Assembly: GCF_051401765.1 (NCBI RefSeq)
Contig: NW_027480423.1
Coordinates: 15,686,001-15,750,000, forward strand
Source: Calliopsis andreniformis
Taxonomy: Eukaryota > Arthropoda > Insecta > Hymenoptera > Andrenidae
Direction of reading: 5' to 3'
Length of the DNA stretch: 64,000 nucleotides
This document shows positions 1 to 11,456 of the stretch, one piece after another. Under the pieces are notes generated by a model that was not told the origin of the DNA, did not search any database, and saw only the letters and a program-made list of their open reading frames with translations. Position 1 is the first letter of the stretch. Every line of letters starts with the position of its first letter. The position numbers and the translations under genes are program-made.

Positions 1-79
1 TGTCGGAGCAACGCCCTAGAGTGAAGCCTAGGTTGCTCGGAATGTAGAAATCGCCATAGCTTTCACACTGGTAGCAATT

Positions 80-96
80 ATTCGTTTTATACGATG
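80..96 (+). other. CENP-B-box-like element, common form (7 of 9 core bases)
   Basis: ATTCGTTTTATACGATG fits the pattern NTTCGNNNNANNCGGGN except that CGGG is CGAT. The same element sits at monomer positions 41-57 in a large share of the units and also contains the dyad TCGT-TTTAT-ACGA. In mammals CENP-B binds this box in centromeric satellites. Whether any protein binds it here is unknown, since neither the species nor its proteins are known. This entry is the first example. Monomers with ATTCCTG, ATTCCTT, AATCCTG or ATTTTC at this place lack it. Confidence 0.5.
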
Positions 97-120
97 GAAA
101 AACTGTTGTATTTATATTGT

Positions 121-1696
121 ATTTTAAGATTCTGGCGTTCACTTCCTAGGCCCTAACTATTCGATCTGGTGGAACAACGCCCTAGGGTGAAGCCTAGGTT
201 GCCCGGAACGCAGAAATGACCATAACTTTTACACTGGTAGCAATTATTCGTTTTATACAATGGAAAAACTGTTCTATTTATTTTATATTTTATGCTTCGG
301 GCGTTGACTTCTAAGGCCCTAACTATTCGATCTGGTGGAGCAACGCCCTAGAGTGAAGCCTAGGTTGCCCGGTACGTAGAAGTGACCATCACTATCAAAC
401 TGGTTGCAATTATTTGTTTTATACGATGGAAAAGCTGTTGTATTTATATCGTATTTTATGCTTCTGGCGTTGACTTCTTAGGCCCTAACTATTCCATCTG
501 GTGGAACAACGCCCTGGGGTGAAGCCTAGGTTGCCCGGAGAGTAGAAATGACCATAACTTTCACACTAGTAGCAATTATACGTTTTATACGATGGAAAAA
601 CTGTTGTATTTATATTGTATTTTATTCTTATGGCGTTGAACTCTTAGTCCGTAGCTATTCGATCTGGTGGAGCAACGCCCTAGAGTGAAACCTAGGTTAC
701 CCGGTACGTAGAAATGACCATCACTATCAAACTGGTTACAAGTATTTGTTTTATACGATTTAAAAGCTGTTGTATTTATATCGTATTTTATGCTTCTGGC
801 GTTGACTTCTTAGGACCTAACTATTCCATCTGGTGGAACAACGCCCTAGGGTGAAGCCTAGGTTGTCCCGAAAGTAGAAATGACCATAACTTTCACACTG
901 GTAGCAATTATTCGTTTTATACGATGGAAACACTGTTATATTTATATTGTATTTAAGCTTCTGGCGTTGACTTCTGAGGCCGTTGCTATTCGATGTGGTG
1001 GAAGAACGCCATAGAGTGAAGCCTAGGTAGCCCGGATCGTAGAAACGACCATAGCTTTCACACTGGTTGCTATCATTCGTTTTATATGATGGAAAAACTG
1101 TTGTATTTATATTGTATTTTATGCTTCTGGCGTTCACTTCTTAGGCCCTAACTCTTCGATCTGGTGGAACAACGGCCTAGGGTGAAGCCTAGGTTGCCCG
1201 GAACGTAGAAATGTCCATAACTTTTACACTGGTTGCAATTATTCGTTTCATATAATGGAAAAACTGTTCTATTTATTTTATATTTTATGCTTCGGGCGTT
1301 GACTTCTAAGGCACTAACTATTCGATCTGGTGGAGCAACGCCCTAGAGTGAAGCCTAGGTTGCCCGGTACGTAGAAGTGAACATCACTATCAAACTGTAT
1401 CCAATTATTTGTTTTATACGATGGAAAAGCTGTTGTATTTATATCGTATTTTATGCTTCTGGCGTTGACTTCTTAGGCCCTAACTATTCCATCTGGTGGA
1501 ACAACGCCCTGGGGTGAAGCCTAGGTTGCCCGGAAAGTAGAAATGACCATAACTTTCACACTAGTAGCAATTATTCGTTTTATACGATGGAAAAACTGTT
1601 GTATTTATATTGTATTTTATTCTTATGGCGTCGAATTCTTAGTCCGTAGCTATTCGATCTGGTGGAGCAACGCCCTAGAGTGAAACCTAGGTTACC
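121..1696 (+). repeat. 6-mer (996-bp) tandem duplication
   Basis: Bases about 121-700 recur at about 1,117-1,696, an offset of 996 bp or six monomers. The match includes the rare variants CACTAGTAGCAATT and GTATTTTATTCTTATGGCG, and the following TTCTTAGTCCGTAGC. A scatter of single-base differences shows it is older than the block D duplication. After about base 700 the two copies diverge abruptly to different monomer types. Confidence 0.8.
181..198 (+). other. Twin CCTAGG palindromes, 12 bp apart (first example)
   Basis: CCTAGG at monomer positions 154-159 is present in most units. Units of the CTAGGG type have a second CCTAGG at 142-147, so the two palindromes are spaced 12 bp, close to one helical turn. 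Units of the CTAGAG type have only the later one. The six-base sites should cut the array into 166-bp steps. Confidence 0.8.
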
Positions 1697-3199
1697 CGGA
1701 ACGTAGAAATGACAAGTACTTTCATACTGTTTGCAGTTATTCCTGTTATACGATGAAAAAACTTTTGCATCTTTATTGTATTTTATGCTTCTGGCGTTGA
1801 CTTCTAAGGCCCTAGCTATTCGATTTGGTGGAGCACCGCCCCAGAGTGAAGCCTAGGTTGCCCGGAACGTAGAAATGACCATAACTTCCACACTGGTTGC
1901 AATTATTCGTTTTATACGATGGAAAAGCTGTTGTATTTACATCGTTTTTTATGCTCCTGGCGTTGACTTCTTAGGTCCTAACTATTCCATCTGGTGGAAC
2001 AATGCACTAGGGTAAAGCCCAGGTTTCGCGGAACGTAGAAATGACCATAACTTTCACACTGGTAGCAATTTTTCGTTTTACACGATGGAAAAACTGTTCT
2101 ATTTATTTTATATTTTATGCTTCGGGCGTTGACTTCTAAGGCCCTAACTATTCGCTCTGGTGGAGCAACGCCCTAGAGTGAAGCCTAGGTTGCCCGGTAC
2201 GTAGAAATGACCCTCACTATCAAACTGGTTACAAGTATTTGTTTTATACGATGGAAAAGCTGTTGTATTTGTATCGTATTTTATGCTTCGGGCGTTGACT
2301 TCTAAGGCCCTAACTATTCGATCTGGTGGAGCAACGCCCTAGAGTGCAGCCTAGGTTGCCCGTAACGTATAAATGACCATAACTTTCACACTGGTTGCTA
2401 TCATTCGTTTTATATGATGGAAAAACTGTTGTATTTATATTGTATTTTATGCTTCTGGCGTTCACTTCTTAGGCCCTAACTATTCGATCTGGTGGAACAA
2501 CGCCCTAGGGTGTAGCCTAGGTTGCCCGGAACGTAGAAATGACCATAACTTTTACACTGGTAGCAATTATTCGTTTTATACAAGGGAAAAACTGTTCTAC
2601 TTATTTTGTATTTTATGCTTCGGGCGTTGACTTCTAAGGACCTAACTATTCGATCTGGTGGAGCAACGCCCTAGAGTGAAGCCTAGGTTGCCCGGAACGT
2701 AGAAATAACCATTACCTTCAAATTGTTTGCAATTATTTTCTTTTATACGATGGAAAAGCTGTTGTATTTATATCGTATTTTATGCTTCTGTCGTTGACTT
2801 CTATGGCCCTAGCTATTCGATCTAGTGGAGCAACGCCCTAGAGTGAAGCCTAGGTTGCCCGGAACGTAGAAATGACCATCACTTTAAAACTGGTTGCAAT
2901 TAATCCTGTTATACGATGGAAAAACTGTTGTATTTTTATTGCATTTTATGCTTCGGGCGTTGACTTCTAAGGCCCTAACTATTCAATCTGTTGGAGCAAC
3001 GCCCTAGAGTGAAGCCTAGGTTGCTCGGAATGTAGAAATGACCATAACTTTCACACTGGTTGCAATTATTCGTTTTATACGATGGAAAGACTGTTGTATT
3101 TATATTGTATTTTATGCTTCTGGCGTTCACTTCTTAGGCCCTAACTATTCGATCTGGTGGAACAACGCCCTAGGGTGAAGCCTAGGTTGCCCGGAACGT

Positions 3200-5856
3200 A
3201 GAAATGACCATAACTTTTACACTGGTAGCAATTATTCGTTTTATACAATGGAAAAACTGTTGTATTTATATTGTATTTTATGCTTCTGGCGATGACTTCT
3301 TAGGCCCTAACTATTCGATCTGGTGGAGCAATGCCTCCGAGTTAAGTCTAGGATGCCCGAAACGCCGAAATGATCATTACTTTCACGCTTGTTGCAATTA
3401 TTCCTGTTATACGATGAAAAGACCGTTGTATTTTAATTGTATTTTATGCTTCAGGCGTAGGCTTCTAAGGCCGTAGCTATTGGGTATGGTGGAGCACCGC
3501 CCTAGAGTGAAGCCTAGGTTGCTCGGAATATAGAAATGACCATAACTTTCACACTGGTTGCAATTCTTCGTTTTCTTCAATGGAAAAACTGTTGTATTTA
3601 TATTGTATTTTATGCTTCTGGCGTTCACTTCTTAGGGCCTAACTATTCGATCTGATGGAACAATGCCTTAGGGTGAAGCCTCGGTTGCCCGGAACGTAGA
3701 AATGACCATAACTTTTACACTGGTAGCAATTATACGTATTATACAATGGAGAAGCTCTTGTATTTATATTGTATTTTATGCCTCTGGCGTTGACTTCTAA
3801 GGCCCTAGCTATTCGATCTAGTGGAGCAACGAGCTAGAGTGAAGCCTAGGTTGCCCGGAACGTAGAAATGACCATCACTTTCAAACTGGTTCCAATTGAT
3901 CCTGTTATACGATGGAAAAACTGTTGTATTTTTATTGCATTTTATGCTTCGGGCGTTGACCTCTAAGGACCTGACTATTCAATCTGTCGGAGCAACGCCC
4001 TAGAGTGAAGCCTAGGTTGCTCGGAATGTAGAAATCACCATAGCTTTCACACTGGTAGCAATTATTCGTTTTATACGATGGAAAAACTGTTGTATTTATA
4101 TTGTATTTTAAGATTCTGGCGTTCACTTCCTAGGCCCTAACTATTCGATCTGGTGGAACAACGCCCTAGGGTGAAGCCTAGGTTGCCCGGAACGCAGAAA
4201 TGACCATAACTTTTACACTGGTAGCAATTATTCGTTTTATACAATGGAGAAACTGTTTTATTTATTTTGTATTTTATGCTTCGGGCGTTGACTTCTAAGG
4301 CCCTAACTGTTTGATCTGGTGGAGCAACGCCCTAGGGTGAAGCCTAGGTTGCCCGGAACGTAGAATTGACCATTACCTTCACACTGTTTGCAATTATTTT
4401 CTTTTATACGATGGAAAAGCTGTTGTATTTATATCGTATTTTATGCTTCTGGCGTTGACTTCTATGGCCCTAGCTATTCGATCTAGTGGAGCAACGCCCT
4501 AGAGTGAAGCCTAGGTGGCCCGGAACGTAGAAATGACCATCACTTTCAAACTGGTTGCAATTAATCCTGTTATACGATGGAAAAACTGTTGTATTTTTAT
4601 AGCATTTTATGCTTCGGGCGATGACTTCTAAGGCCCTAACTATTCAATCTGTTAGAGCAACGCCCTAGAGTGAAGCCTAGGTTGCTCGAAATGTAGAAAT
4701 GACCATAACTTTCACACTGGTTGCTATTATTCGTTTTATATGATGGAAAAACTGTTGTATTTATATTGTATTTTATGCCTCTGGCGTTCACTTCTTAGGC
4801 TCTAACTATTCGATCTGGTGGAACAACGGCCTAGGGTGAAGCCTAGGTTGCCCGGAAAGTAGAAATGACCATAACTTTCACACTGGTTGCTATCATTCGT
4901 TTTATATGATGGAAAAACTGTTGTATTTATATTGTATTTTATGCTTCTGGCGTTCACTTCTTAGGCCCTAACTATTCGATCTGGTGGAACAACGGCCTAG
5001 TGTGAAGCCTAGGTTGCCGGGAAAGTAGAAATGACCATAACTTTCACACTGGTAGCAATTTTTCGTTTTATACGATGGAAAAACTGTTCTATTTATTTTA
5101 TATTTTATGCTTGGGGCGTTGACTTCTATGGCCCTAACTATTCGAACTGGTGGAGCAACGCCCTAGAGTGAAGCCTAGGTTGCCCGGTACGTAGAAGTGA
5201 CCATCACTATCAAACTGGTTGCAATTATTTGTTTTATACGATGGAAAAGCTGTTCTATTTATTTTGTATTTTATGCTTCGGGCGTTGACATCTAAGGCCC
5301 TAACTATTCGATCTGGTAGAGTAACGCCCTAGAGTGAAGCCCAGGCAGCCCGGTACGTAGAAATGACCATAACTTTCACACTGGTTGCCAATATTCGTTT
5401 TATACAATGGAAAAACTGTTGTACTTATATTGTATTTTATTCTTATGGCGTTCAATTCTAAGTCCCTAGCTATTCGATCTGGTGGAGCAACGCCCTAGAG
5501 TGAAACCTAGGTTGCCCGGAAAGTAGAAATGACCATAACTTTCACACCGGTAGCAATTTTTCGTTTTATACGATGGAAAAGTTGTTCTATTTATTTTATA
5601 TTTTATGCTTCGGGCGTTGACTTCTATGGCCCTAACTATTCGATCTGGTGGAGCAACGCCCTAAAGTGAAGCCTAGGTTGCCCGGTACGTAGAAGTGACC
5701 ATCACTATCAAACTGGTTGCAATTATTTGTTTTATACGATGGAAAAGCTGTTGTATTTATATCGTATTTTATGCTTCTGGCGTCGACTTCTTAGGCCCTA
5801 ACTATTCCATCTGGTGGAACAACGCCCTGGGGTGAAGCCTAGGTTGCCCGGAAAGT
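3200..5856 (+). repeat. HOR A copy 1: 16 monomers, 2,657 bp
   Basis: This is the first copy of a 16-monomer higher-order unit, followed directly by its second copy with an offset of 2,657 bp. The extra base over 16 x 166 comes from the monomer at about 4,391-4,410, where TTATTCG is replaced by TTATTTTC. It contains the diverged marker monomer at 3,360-3,525 and several units with AATCCTGTTATACG in place of the box-like element. Edges were placed where the two copies stop agreeing and are approximate. Confidence 0.88.
3360..3525 (+). repeat. Marker monomer (diverged subtype M), copy 1
   Basis: This distinctive unit begins AAACGCCGAAATGATCATT and continues with TTTCACGCTTGTTGC and ATTCCTGTTATACGATGAAA. 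Later it has CAGGCGTAGGCTTC and GGAGCACCGCCC. It is preceded by the equally distinctive GCAATGCCTCCGAGTTAAG and TCTAGGATGCCCG. The box-like element is lost (ATTCC in place of ATTCG). The set of linked changes makes it easy to trace: eleven copies occur in the window. Confidence 0.9.
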
Positions 5857-6016
5857 AGAAATGACCATAACTTTTACACTGGTAGCAATTATTCGTTTTA
5901 TACAATGGAAAAACTGTTGTATTTATATTGTATTTTATGCTTCTGGCGATGACTTCTTAGGCCCTAACTATTCGATCTGGTGGAGCAATGCCTCCGAGTT
6001 AAGTCTAGGATGCCCG

Positions 6017-6182
6017 AAACGCCGAAATGATCATTACTTTCACGCTTGTTGCAATTATTCCTGTTATACGATGAAAAGACCGTTGTATTTTAATTGTATT
6101 TTATGCTTCAGGCGTAGGCTTCTAAGGCCGTAGCTATTGGGTATGGTGGAGCACCGCCCTAGAGTGAAGCCTAGGTTGCTCG
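6017..6182 (+). repeat. Marker monomer subtype M, copy 2
   Basis: It lies 2,657 bp after copy 1 at the same place in HOR A, and shares the private GCTATTGGGTATGG. Confidence 0.9.
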
Positions 6183-7854
6183 GAATATAGAAATGACCAT
6201 AACTTTCACACTGGTTGCAATTCTTCGTTTTCTTCAATGGAAAAACTGTTGTATTTATATTGTATTTTATGCTTCTGGCGTTCACTTCTTAGGGCCTAAC
6301 TATTCGATCTGATGGAACAATGCCTTAGGGTGAAGCCTCGGTTGCCCGGAACGTAGAAATGACCATAACTTTTACACTGGTAGCAATTATACGTATTATA
6401 CAATGGAGAAGCTCTTGTATTTATATTGTATTTTATGCCTCTGGCGTTGACTTCTAAGGCCCTAGCTATTCGATCTAGTGGAGCAACGAGCTAGAGTGAA
6501 GCCTAGGTTGCCCGGAACGTAGAAATGACCATCACTTTCAAACTGGTTCCAATTAATCCTGTTATACGATGGAAAAACTGTTGTATTTTTATTGCATTTT
6601 ATGCTTCGGGCGTTGACTTCTAAGGACCTGACTATTCAATCTGTCGGAGCAACGCCCTAGAGTGAAGCCTAGGTTGCTCGGAATGTAGAAATCGCCATAG
6701 CTTTCACACTGGTAGCAATTCTTGGTTTTATACGATGGAAAAACTGTTGTATTTATATTGTATTTTAAGATTCTGGCGTTCACTTCCTAGGCCCTAACTA
6801 TTCGATCTGGTGGAACAACGCCCTAGGGTGAAGCCTAGGTTGCCCAGAACGCAGAAATGACCATAACTTTTACACTGGTAGCAATTATTCGTTTTATACA
6901 ATGGAGAAACTGTTTTATTTATTTTGTATTTTATGCTTCGGGCGTTGACTTCTAAGGCCCTAACTGTTTGATCTGGTGGAGCAACGCCCTAGGGTGAAGC
7001 CTAGGTTGCCCGGAACGTAGAATTGACCATTACCTTCACACTGTTTGCAATTATTTTCTTTTATACGATGGAAAAGCTGTTGTATTTATATCGTATTTTA
7101 TGCTTCTGGCGTTGACTTCTATGGCCCTAGCTATTCGATCTAGTGGAGCAACGCCCTAGAGTGAAGCCTAGGTGGCCCGGAACGTAGAAATGACCATCAC
7201 TTTCAAACTGGTTGCAATTAATCCTGTTATACGATGGAAAAACTGTTGTATTTTTATAGCATTTTATGCTTCGGGCGATGACTTCTAAGGCCCTAACTAT
7301 TCAATCTGTTGGAGCAACGCCCTAGAGTGAAGCCTAGGTTGCTCGGAATGTAGAAATGACCATAACTTTCACACTGGTTGCTATTATTCGTTTTATATGA
7401 TGGAAAAACTGTTGTATTTATATTGTATTTTATGCCTCTGGCGTTCACTTCTTAGGCTCTAACTATTCGATCTGGTGGAACAACGGCCTAGGGTGAAGCC
7501 TAGGTTGCCCGGAAAGTAGAAATGACCATAACTTTCACACTGGTTGCTATCATTCGTTTTATATGATGGAAAAACTGTTGTATTTATATTGTATTTTATG
7601 CTTCTGGCGTTCACTTCTTAGGCCCTAACTATTCGATCTGGTGGAACAACGGCCTAGTGTGAAGCCTAGGTTGCCGGGAAAGTAGAAATGACCATAACTT
7701 TCACACTGGTAGCAATTTTTCGTTTTATACGATGGAAAAACTGTTCTATTTATTTTATATTTTATGCTTGGGGCGTTGACTTCTATGGCCCTAACTATTC
7801 GAACTGGTGGAGCAACGCCCTAGAGTGAAGCCTAGGTTGCCCGGTACGTAGAAG

Positions 7855-7885
7855 TGACCATCACTATCACACTGGTTGCCAATAT
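7855..7885 (+). other. Hybrid-monomer junction of the monomer loss in HOR A copy 2
   Basis: This is where copy 2 switches from alignment with about 5,210 of copy 1 to alignment with about 5,378. The monomer length and phase are kept, as expected for homologous in-register exchange rather than end joining. Confidence 0.75.
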
Positions 7886-9280
7886 TCGTTTTATACAATG
7901 GAAAAACTGTTGTACTTATATTGTATTTTATTCTTATGGCGTTCAATTCTAAGTCCCTAGCTATTCGATCTGGTGGAGCAACGCCCTAGAGTGAAACCTA
8001 GGTTGCCCGGAAAGTAGAAATGACCATAACTTTCACACCGGTAGCAATTTTTCGTTTTATACGATGGAAAAGCTGTTCTATTTATTTTATATTTTATGCT
8101 TCGGGCGTTGACTTCTATGGCCCTAACTATTCGATCTGGTGGAGCAACGCCCTAAAGTGAAGCCTAGGTTGCCCGGTACGTAGAAGTGACCATCACTATC
8201 AAACTGGTTGCAATTATTTGTTTTATACGATGGAAAAGCTGTTGTATTTATATCGTATTTTATGCTTCTGGCGTCGACTTCTTAGGCCCTAACTATTCCA
8301 TCTGGTGGAACTACGCCCTGGGGTGAAGCCTAGGTTGCCCGGAAAGTAGAAATGACCATAACTTTCACACTGGTAGCAATTATTCGTTTTATACGATGGA
8401 AAAACTGTTGTACTTATATTGTATTTTATTCTTATGGCGTTGAATTCTAAGTCCCTAGCTATTCGATCTGGTGGAGCAACGCCCTCGAGTGAAACCTAGG
8501 TTACCCGGAACGTAGAAATGACAATTACTTTCATACTGTTTGCAGTTATTCCTGTTATACGATGAAAAAACCTTTGCATCTTTATTATATTTTATGCTTC
8601 TGGCGTTGACTTCTAAGGCCCTAGCTATTCGATTTGGTGGAGCACCGCCCTAGAGTGAAGCGTAGGCTGCCCGGAACGTAGAAGTGACCATAACTTCGAC
8701 ACTGGTTGCAATTATTCGTTTTATACGATGGAAAAGCTGTTGTATTTATATCGTTTTTTATGCTCCTGGCGTTGACTTCTTAGGCCCTAACTATTCCATC
8801 TGGTGGAACAACGCACTAGGGTAAAGCCCAGATTGCGCGGACCGTAGAAATGACCATAACTTTCACACTGGTAGCAATTTTTCGTTCTATACGATGGAAA
8901 AACTGTTCTATTTATTTTATATTTTATGCTTCGGGCGTTGACTTCTAAGGCTCTAACTATTCGATCTGGTGGAGCAACGCCCTAGAGTTAAGCCTAGGTT
9001 GCCCGGTAAGTAGAAATGACCATAAGTTTCATACTGGTTGCAATTATTCGTTTTATACGATGGAAAAACTGTTTTATTTATTTTGTATTTTACGCTTCGG
9101 GCGTTGACTTCTAAGGCCCTAACTATTCGATCTGGTGGAGCAACGCCCTAGAGTGCAGCCTAGGTTGCCCGGAACGTAGAAATGACCATAGCTTTCACAC
9201 AGGTTGCTATCATTCGTTTTATATGATGGAAAAACTGTTGTATTTATATTGTATTTTATGCTTCTGGCGTCCACTTCTTA

Positions 9281-9300
9281 GGCCCTAACTTTCGACCTGG
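9281..9300 (+). other. Inherited 1-bp deletion marking HOR B copies
   Basis: CCCTAACTTTCGACC lacks one base of CCCTAACTATTCGATC. It recurs at about 11,107, 13,763 and 16,750 with the spacing 1,826, 2,656 and 2,987 bp, the same intervals as the HOR marker monomer. It is an independent check on the HOR B ladder. Confidence 0.85.
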
Positions 9301-9630
9301 TGGAACAACGCCCTAGAGTGAAGCCTAGGTTGCCCCGAACATAGAAATGACCATTACTTTCACACTGGTTGCAATTATTCGTTTTATACGATGGAAAAGG
9401 TGTTGTATTTATATCGTTTTTTATGCTCCTGGCGTTGACTTCTTAGGCCCTAACTATTCGATCTGGTGGTACAACGCCCTAGGGTGAAGCCTAGGTTGCC
9501 CGGAACGTAGAAATGACCATAACTTTTACTCTGGCAGCAATTATTCGTTTTATACAATGGAAAAACCGTTCTATTTATTTTGTATTTTATGCTTCGGTCG
9601 TTGACTTCTGACGCCGTTGCTATTTGATGT

Positions 9631-11456
9631 GGTGGAAGAACGCCATAGAGGGAAGCCTAGGTAGCCCGGATCGTAGAAATGTCCATATCTTTCACACTGT
9701 TTGCAATTTTTCCTTTTATACGGTGGAAAAACTGTTTTATTTATTTTGTATTTTACGCTTCGGGCGTTGACTTCTAAGGCCCTAACTATTCGATCTGGTG
9801 GAGCAACGCCCTAGAGTGCAGCCTAGGTTGACCGGAACGTAGAAATGACCATAACTTCCACACTGGTTGCAATTATTCGTTTTATACGATGGAAAAGCTG
9901 TTGTATTTATATCGTTTTTTATGCTCCTGGCGCCGACTTCTTAGGCCCTAACTATTCGATCTGGTGGTACAACGCCCTAGGGTGAAGCCTAGGTTGCCCG
10001 GAACGTAGAAATGACCATAACTTTCACACTGGTAGCAATTATTCGTTCTATACGATGGAAAAACTGTTCTATTTATTTTGTATTTTATGCTTCGGGCGTT
10101 GACTTCTAAGGCCCTAACTATTCGATCTGGTGGAGCAACGCCCTAGAGTTAAGCCTAGGTTGCCCGGTACGTAGAAATGACCATCACTATCAAACTGGTT
10201 ACAAGTATTTGTTTTATACGATGGAAAAGCTGTTGTATTTATATCGTATTTTATGCTTCTGGCGTCGACTTCTAAGGCCCTAACTATTCGATCTGGTAGA
10301 GCAACGCCCTAGAGTGAAGCCTAGGCTGCCCGGTAAGTAGAAATGACCATAAGTTTCATACTGGTTGCAATTATTCGTTTTATACGATGGAAAAACTGTT
10401 TTATTTATTTTGTATTTTACGCTTCGGGCGTTGACTTCTAAGGCCCTAACTGTTTGATCTGGTGGAGCAACGCCCTAGGGTGAAGCCTAGGGTGCCCGGA
10501 ACGTAGAAATGACCATTACCTTCACACTGTTTGCAATTATTTTCTTTTATACGATGGAAAAGCTGTTGTATTTATATCGTATTTTATGCTTCTGGCGTTG
10601 ACTTCTATGGCCCTAGCTATTCGATCTAGTGGAGCAACGCCCTAGAGTGAAGCCTAGGTGGCCCGGAACGTAGAAATGACCATCACTATCAAACTGGTTG
10701 CAATTAATCCTGTTATACGATGGAAAAACTGTTGTATTTTTATTGCATTTTATGCTTCGGGCGATGACTTCTAAGGCCCTAACTATTCAATCTGTTGGAG
10801 CAACGCCCTAGAGTGAAGCCTAGGTTGCTCGGAATGTAGAAATGACCATAACTTTCACACTGGTTGCTATTATTCGTTTTATATGATGGAAAAACTGTTG
10901 TATTTATATTGTATTTTATGCCTCTGGCGTTCACTTCTTAGGCCCTAACTATTCGATCTGGTGGAACAACGGCCTAGGGTGAAGCCTAGGTTGCCCGGAA
11001 AGTAGAAATGACCATAACTTTCACACTGGTTGCTATCATTCGTTTTATATGATGGAAAAACTGTTGTATTTATATTGTATTTTATGCTTCTGGCGTCCAC
11101 TTCTTAGGCCCTAACTTTCGACCTGGTGGAACAACGGCCTAGGGTGAAGCCTAGGTTGCCCGGAACGTAGATATGTCCATAACTTTTACACTGGTTGCAA
11201 TTATTCGTTTTATACGATGGAAAAGGTGTTGTATTTATATCGTTTTTTATGCTCCTGGCGTTGACTTCTTAGGCCCTAACTATTCGATCTGGTGGTACAA
11301 CGCCCTAGGGTGAAGCCTAGGTTGCCCGGAACGTAGAAATGACCATAACTTTTACTCTGGCAGCAATTATTCGTTTTATACAATGGAAAAACCGTTCTAT
11401 TTATTTTGTATTTTATGCTTCGGGCGTTGACTTCTGACGCCGTTGCTATTTGATGT
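9631..11456 (+). repeat. HOR B, 11-mer version (1,826 bp)
   Basis: This unit runs from one GAAGAACGCCATAGAGGG monomer to the next. It carries the 1-bp-deleted monomer (CCCTAACTTTCGACC) near its end, at 11,107-11,124, and a preceding copy of the same deletion sits at 9,281-9,300. It lacks the stretch of units seen in the later versions that includes the AATTTTTCGTTTTATACGATGG monomer with TTCTATTTATTTTATA. Confidence 0.82.
10531..10550 (+). other. Inherited 1-bp insertion that removes the box-like element
   Basis: GCAATTATTTTCTTTTATACG replaces the usual GCAATTATTCGTTTTATACG and makes the monomer 167 bp. The same change is at about 2,731, 4,391, 7,049, 12,359 and 15,347, always with CATTACC upstream. 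It therefore marks one subfamily shared by blocks A and B. Confidence 0.82.

Larger units (their letters stand above)
40..205 (+). repeat. First complete 166-bp monomer (phase reference)
   Basis: This is the first full unit in the window and sets the phase used here (position 1 = base 40). It contains the CENP-B-box-like element at unit positions 41-57 and an AT-rich tract through about position 90. Toward its end it has two CCTAGG palindromes 12 bp apart (bases 181-186 and 193-198). Its first half is nearly identical to monomers near 4,025 and 6,682, so the array before base 3,200 already belongs to the block A family. Confidence 0.95.
1..3199 (+). repeat. Block A leader: about 19 monomers with a 6-mer duplication
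   Basis: These monomers are of mixed subtype and precede the first clear long HOR. Bases 1 to about 350 match 3,986 to about 4,340 (offset 3,985, 24 monomers), so this stretch is related to the HOR downstream. From about 120 to 1,700 the units alternate strictly between two linked types: GGAACAACG with CTAGGG (one with CTGGGG), and GGAGCAACG or a close variant (one GGAAGAACG) with TAGAG. A monomer with one extra base in the element region (TTATTTTCTTTTA) lies at 2,731-2,749. Confidence 0.85.
5857..8347 (+). repeat. HOR A copy 2: 15 monomers, 2,491 bp, one monomer lost
   Basis: This copy follows copy 1 at offset 2,657 until about base 7,868, after which the offset drops to about 2,490. One 166-bp monomer, corresponding to about 5,213-5,378 of copy 1, is missing. 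The join reads smoothly as a hybrid monomer: its left part (ATCACTATC) comes from one unit and its right part (CACACTGGTTGCCAATATTCG) from the next. Single-base differences from copy 1 are few, so the duplication is fairly recent. Confidence 0.86.

Noticed and set aside
80..96. Bacterial-type promoter or terminator in the TTTTATAC region
   Set aside because: TATAC- and TATTTT-like strings recur in every unit simply because the middle of the monomer is AT-rich. There is no gene downstream and no stable hairpin followed by a T run.
817..1137. A 106-codon open frame on the minus strand, and similar 60-75 codon frames such as 3,407-3,628 and 24,016-24,210
   Set aside because: These are translated satellite. 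The ones I checked start at GTG within GAAGTGAACGCC, span less than two monomers, and recur wherever the same monomer variants occur. The frame shifts by one base per unit, so no longer product is possible.
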